Position numbers and translations under genes: made by a program
Shown: positions 1-8,805 of the stretch, in pieces
Layout of the letters: every line of letters starts with the position of its first letter
How positions within the stretch are numbered: the stretch's first letter is position 1
Notes under the pieces: model-generated
Told to the model about the DNA's origin: nothing
Databases searched by the model: none
Seen by the model: only the letters and a program-made list of their open reading frames with translations
Origin: an uncultured Anaerolineae bacterium
GTDB lineage: Bacteria > Chloroflexota > Anaerolineae > J036 > Brachytrichaceae
Direction of reading: 5' to 3'
Length of the DNA stretch: 60,515 nt
Assembly (NCBI GenBank): GCA_938034415.1
Contig: CALHLE010000064.1
Location: forward strand, 1 to 60,515

Positions 1-2
1 CG

Positions 3-65
3 CTGGTGCGCAATGGAACCTGCTTGAAGTGCGAAACGTGCGGCAGCACCACCGGCTGTTCGTAG
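3..65 (+). CDS. nrdJ: C-terminal tail of adenosylcobalamin-dependent (class II) ribonucleotide reductase, partial
   Basis: Only the last 20 codons and the TAG stop lie in the window. The tail carries four cysteines in a CxxCxxC plus late C arrangement (tail residues 7, 10, 13 and 19) and ends TGCS. Class II ribonucleotide reductases of the NrdJ type commonly end in such a cysteine-rich tail, which passes reducing equivalents to the active-site disulfide. The enzyme makes deoxynucleotides using coenzyme B12. The assignment rests on this short tail alone; another zinc-ribbon-ended protein is possible. A hairpin terminator candidate follows about 110 bases downstream, after a palindromic repeat. 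Confidence 0.6.
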   Translation: MVRNGTCLKCETCGSTTGCS

Positions 66-99
66 CCGGCGACGCGCCTTGAGCAGCATCCGCCGCTAG

Positions 100-176
100 G
101 GGGCATTTCTCCGCAGGGGCGAGACACGGGTAGGCGCAGGCGTTGCCTGCGCCTACCCCCTCGTCAGAAATGCGCC
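100..176. repeat. Imperfect palindromic intergenic repeat, copy 1
   Basis: A perfect 14-bp stem (128-141 with 145-158, loop GTT) is nested inside an outer inverted repeat, GCATTTCT at 102-109 and AGAAATGC at 166-173. The inner arms contain GGGTAGGCGCAGGC. A related but decayed copy lies at 58366-58425, sharing GCATTTCT followed by GGGTAGG and an inner palindrome. The element resembles a REP or MITE-like extragenic repeat. It encodes nothing. Confidence 0.7.
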
Positions 177-211
177 GAGTCCTCAGGCGAGGACTGCGGC
201 GGCGTCTTTTT
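174..211 (+). terminator. Rho-independent terminator candidate after nrdJ
   Basis: AGTCCTC (178-184), loop AGGC, GAGGACT (189-195) form a perfect 7-bp stem. It extends by GCCG/CGGC (174-177 with 197-200) across a one-base bulge. A run of five T follows at 207-211. The distance from hairpin to T-run is a little long, so efficiency is uncertain. Confidence 0.5.
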
Positions 212-305
212 GCCGGGCTGGGTTCGCTTTGGCTTGTCAGGGCAGGCTGTCAAGTGATTGACAACTTGACAACCGGCCAGAAGGAGGGCCGGTTTCGCGT
301 CCGAG

Positions 306-314
306 TGATATAGT
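306..314 (+). promoter_or_regulatory. Extended -10 element for the DUF4032 gene
   Basis: TGA followed by TATAGT (309-314) forms an extended -10. Eight bases separate it from the ATG at 323, so transcription should start at or within a base or two of the start codon. Two TTGACA hexamers at 258-263 and 266-271 are too far upstream to serve as its -35. Confidence 0.5.
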
Positions 315-322
315 CCCCTCGG

Positions 323-1294
323 ATGTCGGAAGCACTCTCGACTCAAGATTACCTCGACTTTCGCCGGGCGCGCTCAAAAGGCTTCCTGCGCAAGGCGTGG
401 TCATTGCTGTCTGGGCGGAACACCGAGCTGATGGCATGGGACGAGGTGCGCGATAAGCTCAAGCTGCGCGGCTTCATCCGGCGCGGCATCCAGGCGGTGC
501 CGGTGGATAAGATCAAGGGCAGCGTAGGGCGCTATCACGACTTCGACAATGCCTTCCTGCCGGTCAACGACAGCAGCAGCAGCCGCTGGCGCAAGATCAA
601 TCGCGCTTTTTACGACGACGTTAGCTTGCCGCCGGTATCGCTCTACAAAGTCGGGGATGTGTATTTTGTGCTGGACGGCAACCACCGCGTGTCGGTCGCC
701 CGCGAACACGGCGTGAAATACATAGACGCCGAGGTGCAAGAGGCAATCACATCGGTGCCGGTCACGGCCGAGGACGTCAACGCCGACGCGCTTGAGCTGC
801 TCGGCGAGTATGCCGAGTTCCTCGAACGCACGCGGCTGGACGTATTGCGGCCGGAGCAGAACATTCGCTTCTCGATTGGCGGCGGCTACGCGCGCTTGCT
901 CGAGCACATCGCCGTGCATCGCTATTTCATGGGCCTAGATCTCCAGCGCGAAGTGAGCGAAGACGAGGCTGTAATAGATTGGTATGACAACGTCTATTTG
1001 CCTATTGTCGAGGCGATCCGCAAAGAGGGCATCCTACGCGACTTCCCCGGCCGAACCGAAGCCGACCTGTATCTGTGGATCATGGACCACAAGCACTATT
1101 TGAGGGAACGTTGCGGCTGCGATGTGCCGCCAGAGGAGGCAGTGGCCGACTACGCCGAGCACTTTGCGGAGAAACCGCCACTGCGCCGCGTACAGGAAGC
1201 CTTCGATCACATCGTGGACGCGATCGGCGCTGCACTCCCGCATCGCCCGCACAACGGCATCGATCCGGTCGAAGCGGAGATGATCGAGCGCTGA
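323..1294 (+). CDS. ParB/sulfiredoxin-fold protein with DUF4032 domain
   Basis: This 323-residue soluble protein has a ParB/Srx-type core around residues 75-150 that includes LDGNHRVSVAR, the family's phosphate-binding GxxR-like loop. A C-terminal part with TEADLYLWIMDHKHYL (about 248-263) fits DUF4032. Members are often labelled transcriptional regulators, but the function is unproven. ParB-fold proteins of this kind can bind nucleotides or act as kinases or nucleases. There is no membrane segment or signal peptide. The gene stands alone, convergent with the histidine phosphatase gene. The start is supported by an extended -10 only eight bases upstream, predicting a leaderless message. Family assignment is fairly safe; the biochemical role is open. 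Confidence 0.75.
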   Translation: MSEALSTQDYLDFRRARSKGFLRKAWSLLSGRNTELMAWDEVRDKLKLRGFIRRGIQAVPVDKIKGSVGRYHDFDNAFLPVNDSSSSRWRKINRAFYDDVSLPPVSLYKVGDVYFVLDGNHRVSVAREHGVKYIDAEVQEAITSVPVTAEDVNADALELLGEYAEFLERTRLDVLRPEQNIRFSIGGGYARLLEHIAVHRYFMGLDLQREVSEDEAVIDWYDNVYLPIVEAIRKEGILRDFPGRTEADLYLWIMDHKHYLRERCGCDVPPEEAVADYAEHFAEKPPLRRVQEAFDHIVDAIGAALPHRPHNGIDPVEAEMIER

Positions 1295-1335
1295 AGCGCC
1301 GTCCGACGGCTGTCGGGCGGCGATGTGGCGCGCCG

Positions 1336-1932
1336 CTACCTTTGCAAATGGCAGCGGTCGTTCAAGCTGCGCAATCGCCATCGCCCGCCTTCGTAGCCGG
1401 CCTCGGTGAGCGAAGCGTTGCCGAAGGCGAACGGGTGGCGCCGCATGACCGGCAGCCCCAGCATCGCCCCGACCATAGCGCCGAGCGTGCCGCCGTGCGA
1501 AACAAGGACGACCGCCTCGCCGTCGTGACGCGCGATCAGATCGCGCAGGAAAGCGGTGACTCGCTCGCGCATGTGCTGTGCGCTCTCGCCGTTGGGGACG
1601 GGCGCTTCCGGATCGTCCAAGTGCGCCGTCGGCGTCGTCATTCGGATCTCATCAGCGGTCAGTCCGGTCCAGTCGCCCATGTGGTACTCGCGCAGCCGCT
1701 CGTCGAAGATGACTTCGAGCCGGCAAGCCTGCGAGATGGCGCGCGCGGTGTCGGCGGCGCGCATCAGCGGGCTGGAGTAGATCGCCTGGACGGGCTTCTC
1801 GCTGAAGCGGCGGGCCACACATTGCGCCTGAATTTGGCCGACGGCGTCCAGCGGCACGTCCAGCCAGCCTTGTATGCGGCCCTCGGCGTTGAACGCGGTT
1901 TGTCCGTGCCGAACGAGGTAGGCGGTGAGCAT
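1336..1932 (-). CDS. Histidine phosphatase family protein (phosphoglycerate mutase-like)
   Basis: The 198-residue protein starts MLTAYLVRHGQTAFN, the RHG motif of the histidine phosphatase superfamily, with the phospho-accepting His at residue 9. A second active-site histidine is in LVSHGGTLGAM. The length fits the cofactor-dependent phosphoglycerate mutase/GpmB/alpha-ribazole phosphatase branch. Its place next to two B12-linked genes leaves alpha-ribazole phosphatase (CobC) possible, but sequence alone does not separate it from general phosphatases. I chose the ATG at 1932 because the RHG motif lies near the N-terminus of the family; an upstream start would overlap meaB. It is probably last in an operon with meaB and the mutase small subunit. 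Confidence 0.85.
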   Translation of the reverse strand: MLTAYLVRHGQTAFNAEGRIQGWLDVPLDAVGQIQAQCVARRFSEKPVQAIYSSPLMRAADTARAISQACRLEVIFDERLREYHMGDWTGLTADEIRMTTPTAHLDDPEAPVPNGESAQHMRERVTAFLRDLIARHDGEAVVLVSHGGTLGAMVGAMLGLPVMRRHPFAFGNASLTEAGYEGGRWRLRSLNDRCHLQR

Positions 1933-1969
1933 AGCGCGGTTGTCGTAAGGAGGTTTTGTCGGCGCTGGG

Positions 1970-2992
1970 TCACCCGGCCGGCGCGCGACCGTCGTCGCGC
2001 GCCAACTCATTCAGCAATTCCTGAGCCGCCTCCTGAGGATGCAATTTGCGGGCGATGCACGCCTCGATTAAGGCGTGATAGCGCGTCGGCTCGATCTGTT
2101 GCATCGCGCGCTTTAAGAGGAGGTCGCGCAGCCGGATCGTCACTTCCTGCTCCAAGCGTTGCGCCCGACGCTGTGCGCCCGCGCCTTGCTCTAGGTACTG
2201 CCGGTGGCGCGCGATGGCGTCGAGCACGGCTGCGACGCCGTCGCCTTCGGTCGCAATCGTCTTCAAAACGGGGATGCGCCAGCCGGTGGAGGACGCCGTC
2301 GGCGCTTCAACGCGATGCAGCGCGCCGTAGCCGTGGTGTCCGGCTGTACCGACCGATGGCGCGGCCAGGTCCAGGGCGGCTTGCAGCACGCTCACGGCGC
2401 GCTCCGCGCCTTCGCGGTCGGCTTTGTTCACGACCAGGATATCGGCGACTTCCAGGATGCCGGCTTTGATGGCCTGAACGTCATCGCCCAACCCAGGCGC
2501 CTCGACGACGATGACCGTCTCGGCCACGCGCGCGACTTCGACCTCGGCCTGACCGGCGCCCACGGTCTCGATGAATATCAGGTCGTAGCCCGCCGCGTCG
2601 AGCGCAGCGACGACGTCGGCCGTCGAGCGGGCGATCCCTCCCAGCGCGCTGCGGTTGGCCATGCTGCGAATGAACACGCCGTCGTCCTCGAACAGTTCGC
2701 GCATGCGGATGCGATCACCTAGGATCGCCCCGCCGGTGAACGGGCTGCTCGGATCTACCGAGACGATGGCCACCGTCTGACCGCGGCTGCGCGCCATTCG
2801 CGTCAGCGCAGCGACCAGCGTGCTTTTGCCGCTGCCGGGCGCGCCGGTGACGCCGACGATATGGGCGCTGCCCGTGCGGCCATACCACTCGCGCAACGCG
2901 CGCAATGCGTGTGGATCGTCGTTTTCGATGCCGGTGATCAAGCGCGCCAGGTCGCGCTTGGTGAAGTGGAGGGGGCGTGTATCGCCGGTCAT
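1970..2992 (-). CDS. meaB: Methylmalonyl-CoA mutase-associated GTPase MeaB
   Basis: This 340-residue G3E-family GTPase has Walker A GAPGSGKS at residues 50-57, a [18 protein letters not shown] stretch typical of MeaB/ArgK, a Walker B region ending in [11 protein letters not shown], and the NKAD guanine-specificity motif. MeaB gates the loading and removal of adenosylcobalamin on methylmalonyl-CoA mutase and protects it from inactivation. The start codon overlaps the stop of the upstream mutase B12-subunit gene by four bases (ATGA), so the two are translationally coupled and surely work together. The C-terminal helical region (about 270-335) is the dimerisation arm. Length and motifs are complete. 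Confidence 0.93.
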   Translation of the reverse strand: MTGDTRPLHFTKRDLARLITGIENDDPHALRALREWYGRTGSAHIVGVTGAPGSGKSTLVAALTRMARSRGQTVAIVSVDPSSPFTGGAILGDRIRMRELFEDDGVFIRSMANRSALGGIARSTADVVAALDAAGYDLIFIETVGAGQAEVEVARVAETVIVVEAPGLGDDVQAIKAGILEVADILVVNKADREGAERAVSVLQAALDLAAPSVGTAGHHGYGALHRVEAPTASSTGWRIPVLKTIATEGDGVAAVLDAIARHRQYLEQGAGAQRRAQRLEQEVTIRLRDLLLKRAMQQIEPTRYHALIEACIARKLHPQEAAQELLNELARDDGRAPAG

Positions 2993-3450
2993 CCGTAGTC
3001 GCTCATCAATCGCGAATTACGATCGGCTATCGGATGCCGCAACGGCGTGTGTTCGCGGATGAATTCGACGATCTCCGACAGCGGAGTGCCTGGCCCGAAG
3101 ACTGCGGCGATGCCGGCGGCTTTGAGGCCGGGCACATCTTCGTCGGGGATGATGCCGCCGACGAACACAGGCACGTCTCCCATGCCGTTTTGACGCAACA
3201 GTTCGACTACGCGCGGCAGTAGGGTATTGTGCGCGCCGCTGAGGATGCTCAGGCCGACTGCGTCCACGTCTTCTTGCAACGCGGCGGCTGCGATCATCTC
3301 CGGCGTCTGACGCAGGCCGGTGTAAATCACTTCCATGCCGGCGTCGCGCAGCGCGCGCGCGATCACCTTGGCGCCGCGGTCGTGGCCGTCCAGGCCTGGC
3401 TTGGCGATCAATATGCGCAGCGGGCGCATCGCTTCGGGCATTTGCGCCAT
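2989..3450 (-). CDS. Methylmalonyl-CoA mutase, small (B12-binding) subunit
   Basis: The 153-residue protein is a stand-alone cobalamin-binding domain. LDGHDRG contains the DxHxxG motif whose histidine (residue 23) ligates cobalt from below. GLSILSG and FVGGIIP are the later B12 contact loops. In many bacteria this domain is fused to the catalytic TIM barrel; here it is separate, as in archaea and several Chloroflexota. The large catalytic subunit is not in the window. The enzyme interconverts methylmalonyl-CoA and succinyl-CoA in propionate metabolism. It overlaps meaB by four bases. A TAAAAT hexamer nine bases upstream suggests a leaderless transcript starting the operon. Confidence 0.9.
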   Translation of the reverse strand: MAQMPEAMRPLRILIAKPGLDGHDRGAKVIARALRDAGMEVIYTGLRQTPEMIAAAALQEDVDAVGLSILSGAHNTLLPRVVELLRQNGMGDVPVFVGGIIPDEDVPGLKAAGIAAVFGPGTPLSEIVEFIREHTPLRHPIADRNSRLMSDYG

Positions 3451-3459
3451 ATACCCGCG

Positions 3460-3465
3460 ATTTTA
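3460..3465 (-). promoter_or_regulatory. -10 hexamer for the mutase-meaB operon
   Basis: TAAAAT on the minus strand, with nine bases to the ATG at 3450. It predicts a start of transcription at or just before the start codon. Confidence 0.45.
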
Positions 3466-3492
3466 GTCACAATCAGGACTGCCGGCTCGGGG

Positions 3493-4224
3493 CTATTGCA
3501 GGGGTGACTTGCGCGGCGCGCCGCCGCGACGCGGGTAGGGCTGCGGCGTGGGGTGCAGCTTGTTGATCACGATCAACGCGCGCCGCTCATCGCGGCCGGG
3601 CAGGGTGACCGGCGTGACGGCGGCGATAGCGCCGCCCAGCCTGGCGATCGCGCCGGCGGCGCGCGCCGCTTCGGCCTGGGCCTCGCTGCCTTTCATGGCG
3701 ATGCATGCGCCTCCTACGCGCGTCAGCGGCAGTAGATACTCGGCCAGGGTCGGCATCGGCGCAACGGCTCGCGCGATCACCACGTCGTAGCGCTCGCGGT
3801 GCTCAGGGCGATGGCCGGCTTCCTCGGCGCGGTCTTGGATGGCGCGGATATGCTCCAGCCCCAGCGCGCGAATCGCCTCGGCGCAGAATTGCACCTTCTT
3901 CGCCGTGCTGTCCATCAGCGTCACGCGCAGCTCGGGCAGAGCGATCTTGAGCGGGATGCCCGGGAAGCCGCCGCCGGTGCCGACGTCTATCAGCTCCAGC
4001 GCAGCGCCGACGTTGCGCTGGAGGTCGCGAATAACCTGAACCGCGGTGAGCGAATCGAGGAAGTGCAGCGCGAGGATGGACGCATCGTCGGTGAGAGCGG
4101 TCAGGTTGAAGCGCTGATTCGCTGCCACCAGCAGGTCGCGAAAGCGCAGCAGCGCGCCGGCCTGCCGAGCATCCAGCGCGACGCCCAGCAGGCGCGCGGC
4201 ATCTTGTATCTCGTCCTGCGTCAT
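3493..4224 (-). CDS. rsmG: 16S rRNA (guanine527-N7)-methyltransferase RsmG
   Basis: The 243-residue methyltransferase has the RsmG N-terminal helical part with [16 protein letters not shown] (residues 28-43), the SAM-binding loop [18 protein letters not shown] (80-97) and an [17 protein letters not shown] region. It methylates N7 of G527 in 16S rRNA; loss gives low-level streptomycin resistance in other bacteria. In many genomes rsmG sits beside mnmG or parAB, but here it stands alone, divergent from pgk. The C-terminal tail [13 protein letters not shown] is basic and beyond the conserved fold. No clear promoter was found close to its ATG. Confidence 0.92.
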   Translation of the reverse strand: MTQDEIQDAARLLGVALDARQAGALLRFRDLLVAANQRFNLTALTDDASILALHFLDSLTAVQVIRDLQRNVGAALELIDVGTGGGFPGIPLKIALPELRVTLMDSTAKKVQFCAEAIRALGLEHIRAIQDRAEEAGHRPEHRERYDVVIARAVAPMPTLAEYLLPLTRVGGACIAMKGSEAQAEAARAAGAIARLGGAIAAVTPVTLPGRDERRALIVINKLHPTPQPYPRRGGAPRKSPLQ

Positions 4225-4262
4225 CTCTCGTCGCGCGTCAGACGATACCGCATCTCAACCGC

Positions 4263-4325
4263 TACAATTCGCGTCGGAAAGACTCGCGGGTCGCTCGCGC
4301 GACCTGCCGGATAACACCCAGGAGA
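4263..4325 (+). promoter_or_regulatory. -10 hexamer and Shine-Dalgarno of pgk
   Basis: TACAAT at 4263-4268 is a good -10 for pgk, giving a leader of about 60 bases. AGGAGA (4320-4325) lies eight bases before the GTG at 4334 and supports that GTG as the true start. Confidence 0.5.
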
Positions 4326-4333
4326 CGGAAAAC

Positions 4334-5512
4334 GTGTTCAACAAACGGACAATTCGAGACTTCCCTTCGCTGAACGGCAAGCGCGTGTTGATGCGCGTGG
4401 ACTTCAATGTGCCGCTCAAGGACGGCGCCATCACCGACGATACCCGCATTCGGGCCGCGTTGCCCACCATCCAGTATGCGCTCGACCAGGGGGCGTCGGT
4501 GGTGCTGATGTCGCACCTCGGCCGGCCCAAAGGCGTCGATCTCTCGCAGAGCCTTCGGCCTGCCGCCGAGCGCCTCAGTGAGCTGCTTAAGCGGCCGGTG
4601 CAATTCGCCAATGACTGCGTCGGGCCTGAGGTAGAAGCGCAGGCCCGCGCGTTGAAGCCGGGCGACGTGTTGTTGCTGGAGAACATGCGCTTCCACAAAG
4701 CGGAGGAGAAGAACGATCCGGATTTCGCCAAGCAACTGGCGGCGCTGGGCGATGTGTATGTGAACGATGCCTTCGGCAGCGCTCACCGCGCGCATGCCTC
4801 GGTCGAGGCCGTGGCGCACTTTCTGCCCGCCGCAGCCGGCTTCTTGATGGAGAAGGAAATCAAGTTCCTGGGCAAGGTGTTTACCGACCCCGAGCATCCG
4901 GTGGTGGTGTTGCTCGGCGGCGCCAAGATTAGCGACAAGCTGCCGGTGATCAACAACTTGATGTCGCTGGCCGACAAGATCATGATCGGCGGCGGCATGG
5001 CCAACACCTTCCTGAAGGCGGAGGGTTACGAGTTGGGCGACTCGTTGGTGGAGGACGATGCGATCGAACAAGCGCGCGAGCTGCTGTCGTGCTGCAGCGG
5101 CAAGCTGATGTTGCCGGTGGATGTCGTCGTCGCCGACGCCTTCAGCAACGACGCGCGCAGCGAAACAGTCACCGTCGGGCAGATTAAGCCAGGCTGGCGT
5201 GCGCTCGATATCGGCCCGCACACGGTGGAGAAGTACCGCCACGAGCTGCGCAATGCGCGCATGATCATCTGGAATGGCCCGATGGGCGTGTTTGAGTTTG
5301 ACCGGTTTGCGGCAGGCACACGCGCGATCGCCCAAGCGGTGGCCGAGTCGAACGCGATCAGCATCATCGGCGGCGGCGATTCGGTGGCAGCCGTGGAGCA
5401 GGCCGGCCTGGCCGACAAGATCACCCACATCAGCACCGGCGGCGGCGCTTCGTTGGAGTTCCTCGAAGGCAAGACGCTGCCAGGAATTGCCGCGCTGCCG
5501 GATCAGCGCTAG
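4334..5512 (+). CDS. pgk: Phosphoglycerate kinase
   Basis: The protein is 392 residues, the usual bacterial length. It opens with [13 protein letters not shown], has SHLGRPKG (substrate-binding basic patch), the nucleotide-binding GGAKISDK and NGPMGVFE segments, and ends with the GGGDSVAA and [14 protein letters not shown] motifs that form the hinge and phosphate loop. It transfers phosphate between 1,3-bisphosphoglycerate and ADP in cytosolic glycolysis or gluconeogenesis. The start is GTG at 4334, backed by a Shine-Dalgarno sequence. gap is not adjacent, so the usual gap-pgk operon is absent here. The next gene starts ten bases after the stop and may be co-transcribed, though its function is unrelated. 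Confidence 0.96.
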   Translation: MFNKRTIRDFPSLNGKRVLMRVDFNVPLKDGAITDDTRIRAALPTIQYALDQGASVVLMSHLGRPKGVDLSQSLRPAAERLSELLKRPVQFANDCVGPEVEAQARALKPGDVLLLENMRFHKAEEKNDPDFAKQLAALGDVYVNDAFGSAHRAHASVEAVAHFLPAAAGFLMEKEIKFLGKVFTDPEHPVVVLLGGAKISDKLPVINNLMSLADKIMIGGGMANTFLKAEGYELGDSLVEDDAIEQARELLSCCSGKLMLPVDVVVADAFSNDARSETVTVGQIKPGWRALDIGPHTVEKYRHELRNARMIIWNGPMGVFEFDRFAAGTRAIAQAVAESNAISIIGGGDSVAAVEQAGLADKITHISTGGGASLEFLEGKTLPGIAALPDQR

Positions 5513-5521
5513 ACTGGTGAC

Positions 5522-7642
5522 GTGCACAGGCTCAGCGCGGCGGTTGTTACGCTCACGTGCCTCAGCGCGCTGTTGGTGAGTCCCGGCAGAGCCGTTGTGG
5601 GCGATGATGGCTTCGCCGGTACGGCCTACACCTTCTACCCGTTGCCCCCAGGCGCTTCCACACGTCCGTTGCTGCCGCTCATGCACGCAGCCGGGTCGCG
5701 CTGGGAGCGCCTCGACTTTCCCTGGCCGCAGCTTGAGCCTGCGCCGGGGCAATGGTCTTGGACGACGCAAGATGCGCTGGTGCAGGACGTGCGCCAGTCC
5801 GGCCTGGACATCCTCGGCATTTTGCTCTGGACGCCGTCCTGGGCGGCGGAAGGCGCCTGCGGCCTATACCAGTATCAACAGCTCGCCGAGCTGCGTCGGC
5901 CGCCGCTCAGCCACCGGTTTCAAACTCCTCCCAGTCCCCAGTCGGCGGCGTTTGCGCCCTGCGCCACACGACCGCCGCGCGGCCTGTCGGAAGCGTGGGA
6001 CGACTGGAGCGAGGCGGACGGTGACCCGGCTAATTACTGGGGGCGTTTTGCTTACGAGTTGGCCAGCCGCTATCGCGGGCAGATACGGCACTGGGAGGTG
6101 TGGAACGAGCCGGACCTGACTTGGTTCTGGAGCGGTTCACCGGCCGAATATGCGCGATTGCTCCAGGTGGCTTATCGAGCGATTAAGTCGGCCTGCCCGG
6201 AATGTCGCGTGTTGTTCGGCGGGTTGGCGTTCTACGCAAATCCAGATTTCTATCGCCAGGCGTTCACGGCCATCGCCAGCGACCCTGCGGCGCTGCAACA
6301 CGATTACTTCTTTGATGCCCTGAGCTTGCACCTCTACAGCCGGCCATCCAGCATCGTGGACGTGACGAACGTCGTGCGCGCCGACATGCGCCAGCGCTTG
6401 TCTGTAGAGCGCCCGATTTGGCTGACCGAAACCGGTGTGCCGGTGTGGGACGACTTCAGCGTTAACCCGAGCGCGTCACCGTATATCTGGTCCGCTCGTC
6501 AAACGGAAGCGGCCTCGTTCGTGTTGCAGTCGTTCGCCAACGCGCGGCTGATGGGCATTGAGCGCTACATCTTCTTCCGCGCCCATGATGATTGGTGTGA
6601 CAAGAATGGCAACGGCACGTGCGCCGACGACGGTCCGTATGCCGGCATGCACGAGATGTATGGCCTGGTGCGCGACAACCTCTCGGCCCGCCCGGCCTAC
6701 ACCGCTTATCAACTGGCGACGCAATACCTCATCTCGCCCACCTGGGTGAGTTACTGGAACTACACCGGCGGCGGACGCCGAGTCTCCTTCTGGGGCACAC
6801 CGCGCGGCAAAGTCAGCGTGCTGTGGAACACTCAGCCGACGACGACGACGGTCGTTTATCCGCTGGCGGCGCCCACGGCCACGCTGATCGCGCAAGATGG
6901 ACAGGCGCAGATGATCGCTCCGAACGCGGAGGGGATGTATGCACTGCTCTTGCCCGGCGCCACGGCGAACAATGGCTTGTCGAATACCGACTACATCATC
7001 GGCGGCCGAACCTACTTGTTGATCGAGCACGACACCGATTCGCCCACAGCTCAGTTGCTGGAAGTCACGCCGACCGACGTGATGACGTTCACCGTGCGAT
7101 GGACGGGCGCCGACGCGACGTCCGGCGTGTGGCGCTATGATGTGCAGCACCGTGCGCCCGCCGAATCGGCCTGGACGGCTTGGCTGACCCGCACTCAGGC
7201 GACTACGGCCGTGTTGCGCGCCCCACAACCCGGCGCGCGCTGTTTCCGCGTGCGCGCCTGGGATCGCGTCGGCCAACTGAGCGATTGGACGCCGGCGCAG
7301 TGCGCTACGCCGCAGGCCAGCTTGCAGTTGACCGTCTCCGTCGTCTTCGGCGACCAAAACCGCAACGGCATCCAGGACCTGGACGAGACGATCGTGGCGT
7401 CGTGGCTGCGGTTGCGCGACGCCCAGGGAATGGAGGTGGTTTCGCCGACCCTGGGCAGCCAGTGGGCGGCGTCGTTGACTTTGCCGTTGGGCGATTACCG
7501 CCTTGAAGTGTTGCCGCAGGAGGGGGCATGGCTACCGGCGCTGCGCGAGATCGGCCTGTGGTCAGCCGCTGAGTCGTGGAGTGAAGCAATCGCCCTTTTG
7601 CCCAGGCAGGGTGAGGTTTTCATCCCTCTAGTGCAGCGGTGA
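5522..7642 (+). CDS. Secreted clan-A glycoside hydrolase-like protein (GH39/GH5-like)
   Basis: The 706-residue protein begins with a hydrophobic signal peptide (about residues 3-24). The catalytic (beta/alpha)8 barrel spans about 35-400. WEVWNEPDLTWFW holds the predicted acid/base Glu196 and IWLTETGVPVWDD the nucleophile Glu303, the clan-A arrangement. A beta-rich region follows, with a fibronectin-like segment around 520-590 and an SdrD-like GDQNRNGIQDLDE segment around 610. The protein ends VFIPLVQR, a short hydrophobic tail resembling those of many secreted Chloroflexota proteins. It presumably cleaves a plant or biofilm polysaccharide outside the cell; the substrate cannot be read from the sequence. 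The start is GTG at 5522. The gene is convergent with mnmA, with only eight bases between the stops. Confidence 0.8.
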   Translation: MHRLSAAVVTLTCLSALLVSPGRAVVGDDGFAGTAYTFYPLPPGASTRPLLPLMHAAGSRWERLDFPWPQLEPAPGQWSWTTQDALVQDVRQSGLDILGILLWTPSWAAEGACGLYQYQQLAELRRPPLSHRFQTPPSPQSAAFAPCATRPPRGLSEAWDDWSEADGDPANYWGRFAYELASRYRGQIRHWEVWNEPDLTWFWSGSPAEYARLLQVAYRAIKSACPECRVLFGGLAFYANPDFYRQAFTAIASDPAALQHDYFFDALSLHLYSRPSSIVDVTNVVRADMRQRLSVERPIWLTETGVPVWDDFSVNPSASPYIWSARQTEAASFVLQSFANARLMGIERYIFFRAHDDWCDKNGNGTCADDGPYAGMHEMYGLVRDNLSARPAYTAYQLATQYLISPTWVSYWNYTGGGRRVSFWGTPRGKVSVLWNTQPTTTTVVYPLAAPTATLIAQDGQAQMIAPNAEGMYALLLPGATANNGLSNTDYIIGGRTYLLIEHDTDSPTAQLLEVTPTDVMTFTVRWTGADATSGVWRYDVQHRAPAESAWTAWLTRTQATTAVLRAPQPGARCFRVRAWDRVGQLSDWTPAQCATPQASLQLTVSVVFGDQNRNGIQDLDETIVASWLRLRDAQGMEVVSPTLGSQWAASLTLPLGDYRLEVLPQEGAWLPALREIGLWSAAESWSEAIALLPRQGEVFIPLVQR

Positions 7643-7650
7643 GCCAAGCG

Positions 7651-8775
7651 TTATTCGCGCGCGATCACGCCGCCGCCGATCACCTCATCGCCCAAGTAGC
7701 ACACCAGCCCCTGACCGGGCGTCACATCGCGCTGCGGCGTGTCGAATTCGAACTCGGCGCCGCCATCCGGCAGCGGCCTGAGCCAGCCGGGCGCCTCCTT
7801 GGCCTTGTAGCGGATCTTAGCCGTGCAGCGCAATGGCTCGGTTGGCGGCTCGCCGCTCACATAGTGCATCTTGCGCGTCCGCGCGACGCGCGCGCCTAAC
7901 TCATTGGCGCTGCCGACCACGAGGGCGTTATTTGCTGCGTCCAGCCGCAGCACGTAGAGCGGCTCGCTGTGGGCAGAGCGCACCGCGATGTGCAGGCCCT
8001 TGCGTTGACCAATGGTGTAGAAGGGCAGCCCCTCGTGCCGGCCGATCACTTCCCCGCGCGTGTTCACGATCGGCCCCGGCCGGGCGACCTCCGGCGCGTT
8101 GCGGATCAAGAAGCCGCGATAGTCGCCCTGCGTCAGAAAACACAAATCCTGGCTCTCTGGGCGTTCGGCGGTGGGCAGGCCAAAGTCGCGCGCCATTTGG
8201 CGCACCTCTTCCTTAGTGTGCTGACCAACTGGGAACATCGCGCGCGCCAAGTCCTTCTGGCCCAGGACGTGCAGGACGTAGCTCTGGTCTTTCTGCGCGT
8301 CTCTCCCTTTGAGAAGGCGGTAGCGCATTCGCGGCAGGGGCGCAGCCTCAGCCGTTGTCGTCGCCTGATCCACGCGCGCGTAATGGCCGGTCGCCAGGTA
8401 GTCCGCGCCGAGGGTGAGCGCCTTCTGCATCAGGAAGCCGAAGCGGATCGCGCGATTGCAGGTGAAGCACGGATTAGGCGTGGTGGCGTCGGCGTAGCCG
8501 GCGATCCACGAGTCCACGACGCGCTGCTTGAAGACATGCTCGGCGTGAATGTCGTAGAAGGGAATGCCGAGCCACTTTGCGATGGCGCGCGCATCGGCGA
8601 TGGCTTCCGGCGCGCAGCAGCGATTGGCGTTGCGTTCCGCATCTGGGCGCGCTTCCTCGGCCCACAGGCGTAGCATAATGCCGATCACGTCGTAGCCTTG
8701 CCGCACCAGCAAGGCCGCCGCGACCGACGAATCCACGCCCCCGCTCATGGCTACGACTACGCGCGTTTTCTCCAT
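7651..8775 (-). CDS. mnmA: tRNA 2-thiouridine(34) synthase MnmA
   Basis: The 374-residue enzyme has the PP-loop SGGVDSS (residues 11-17) that activates U34 with ATP. It has catalytic cysteines in NPCFTCNR (about residue 101) and QDLCFL, plus the C-terminal beta-barrel with YTIGQRKGL. It puts sulfur on C2 of the wobble uridine of Lys, Glu and Gln tRNAs, stabilising codon-anticodon pairing. The upstream gene on the same strand, 30 bases away, is a cysteine desulfurase, the direct sulfur source. This pairing is common in bacteria that lack the Tus relay. All key residues are present. Confidence 0.95.
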   Translation of the reverse strand: MEKTRVVVAMSGGVDSSVAAALLVRQGYDVIGIMLRLWAEEARPDAERNANRCCAPEAIADARAIAKWLGIPFYDIHAEHVFKQRVVDSWIAGYADATTPNPCFTCNRAIRFGFLMQKALTLGADYLATGHYARVDQATTTAEAAPLPRMRYRLLKGRDAQKDQSYVLHVLGQKDLARAMFPVGQHTKEEVRQMARDFGLPTAERPESQDLCFLTQGDYRGFLIRNAPEVARPGPIVNTRGEVIGRHEGLPFYTIGQRKGLHIAVRSAHSEPLYVLRLDAANNALVVGSANELGARVARTRKMHYVSGEPPTEPLRCTAKIRYKAKEAPGWLRPLPDGGAEFEFDTPQRDVTPGQGLVCYLGDEVIGGGVIARE

Positions 8776-8805
8776 CAGCTTTTGCCTGTCGAGATATGAA
8801 CGGGT

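Noticed and set aside
258-271. Two TTGACA hexamers as -35 elements of the DUF4032 gene
   Set aside because: No -10 lies 16-18 bases after either one; the gene has an extended -10 further down.
1075-2469. 464-codon open frame on the plus strand across the phosphatase and meaB genes
   Set aside because: It is antisense to two well-supported genes, is arginine- and alanine-rich without motifs, and reflects high GC content.
4262-5770. 502-codon open frame on the minus strand across pgk
   Set aside because: pgk is certain on the other strand; the antisense frame has no family pattern.
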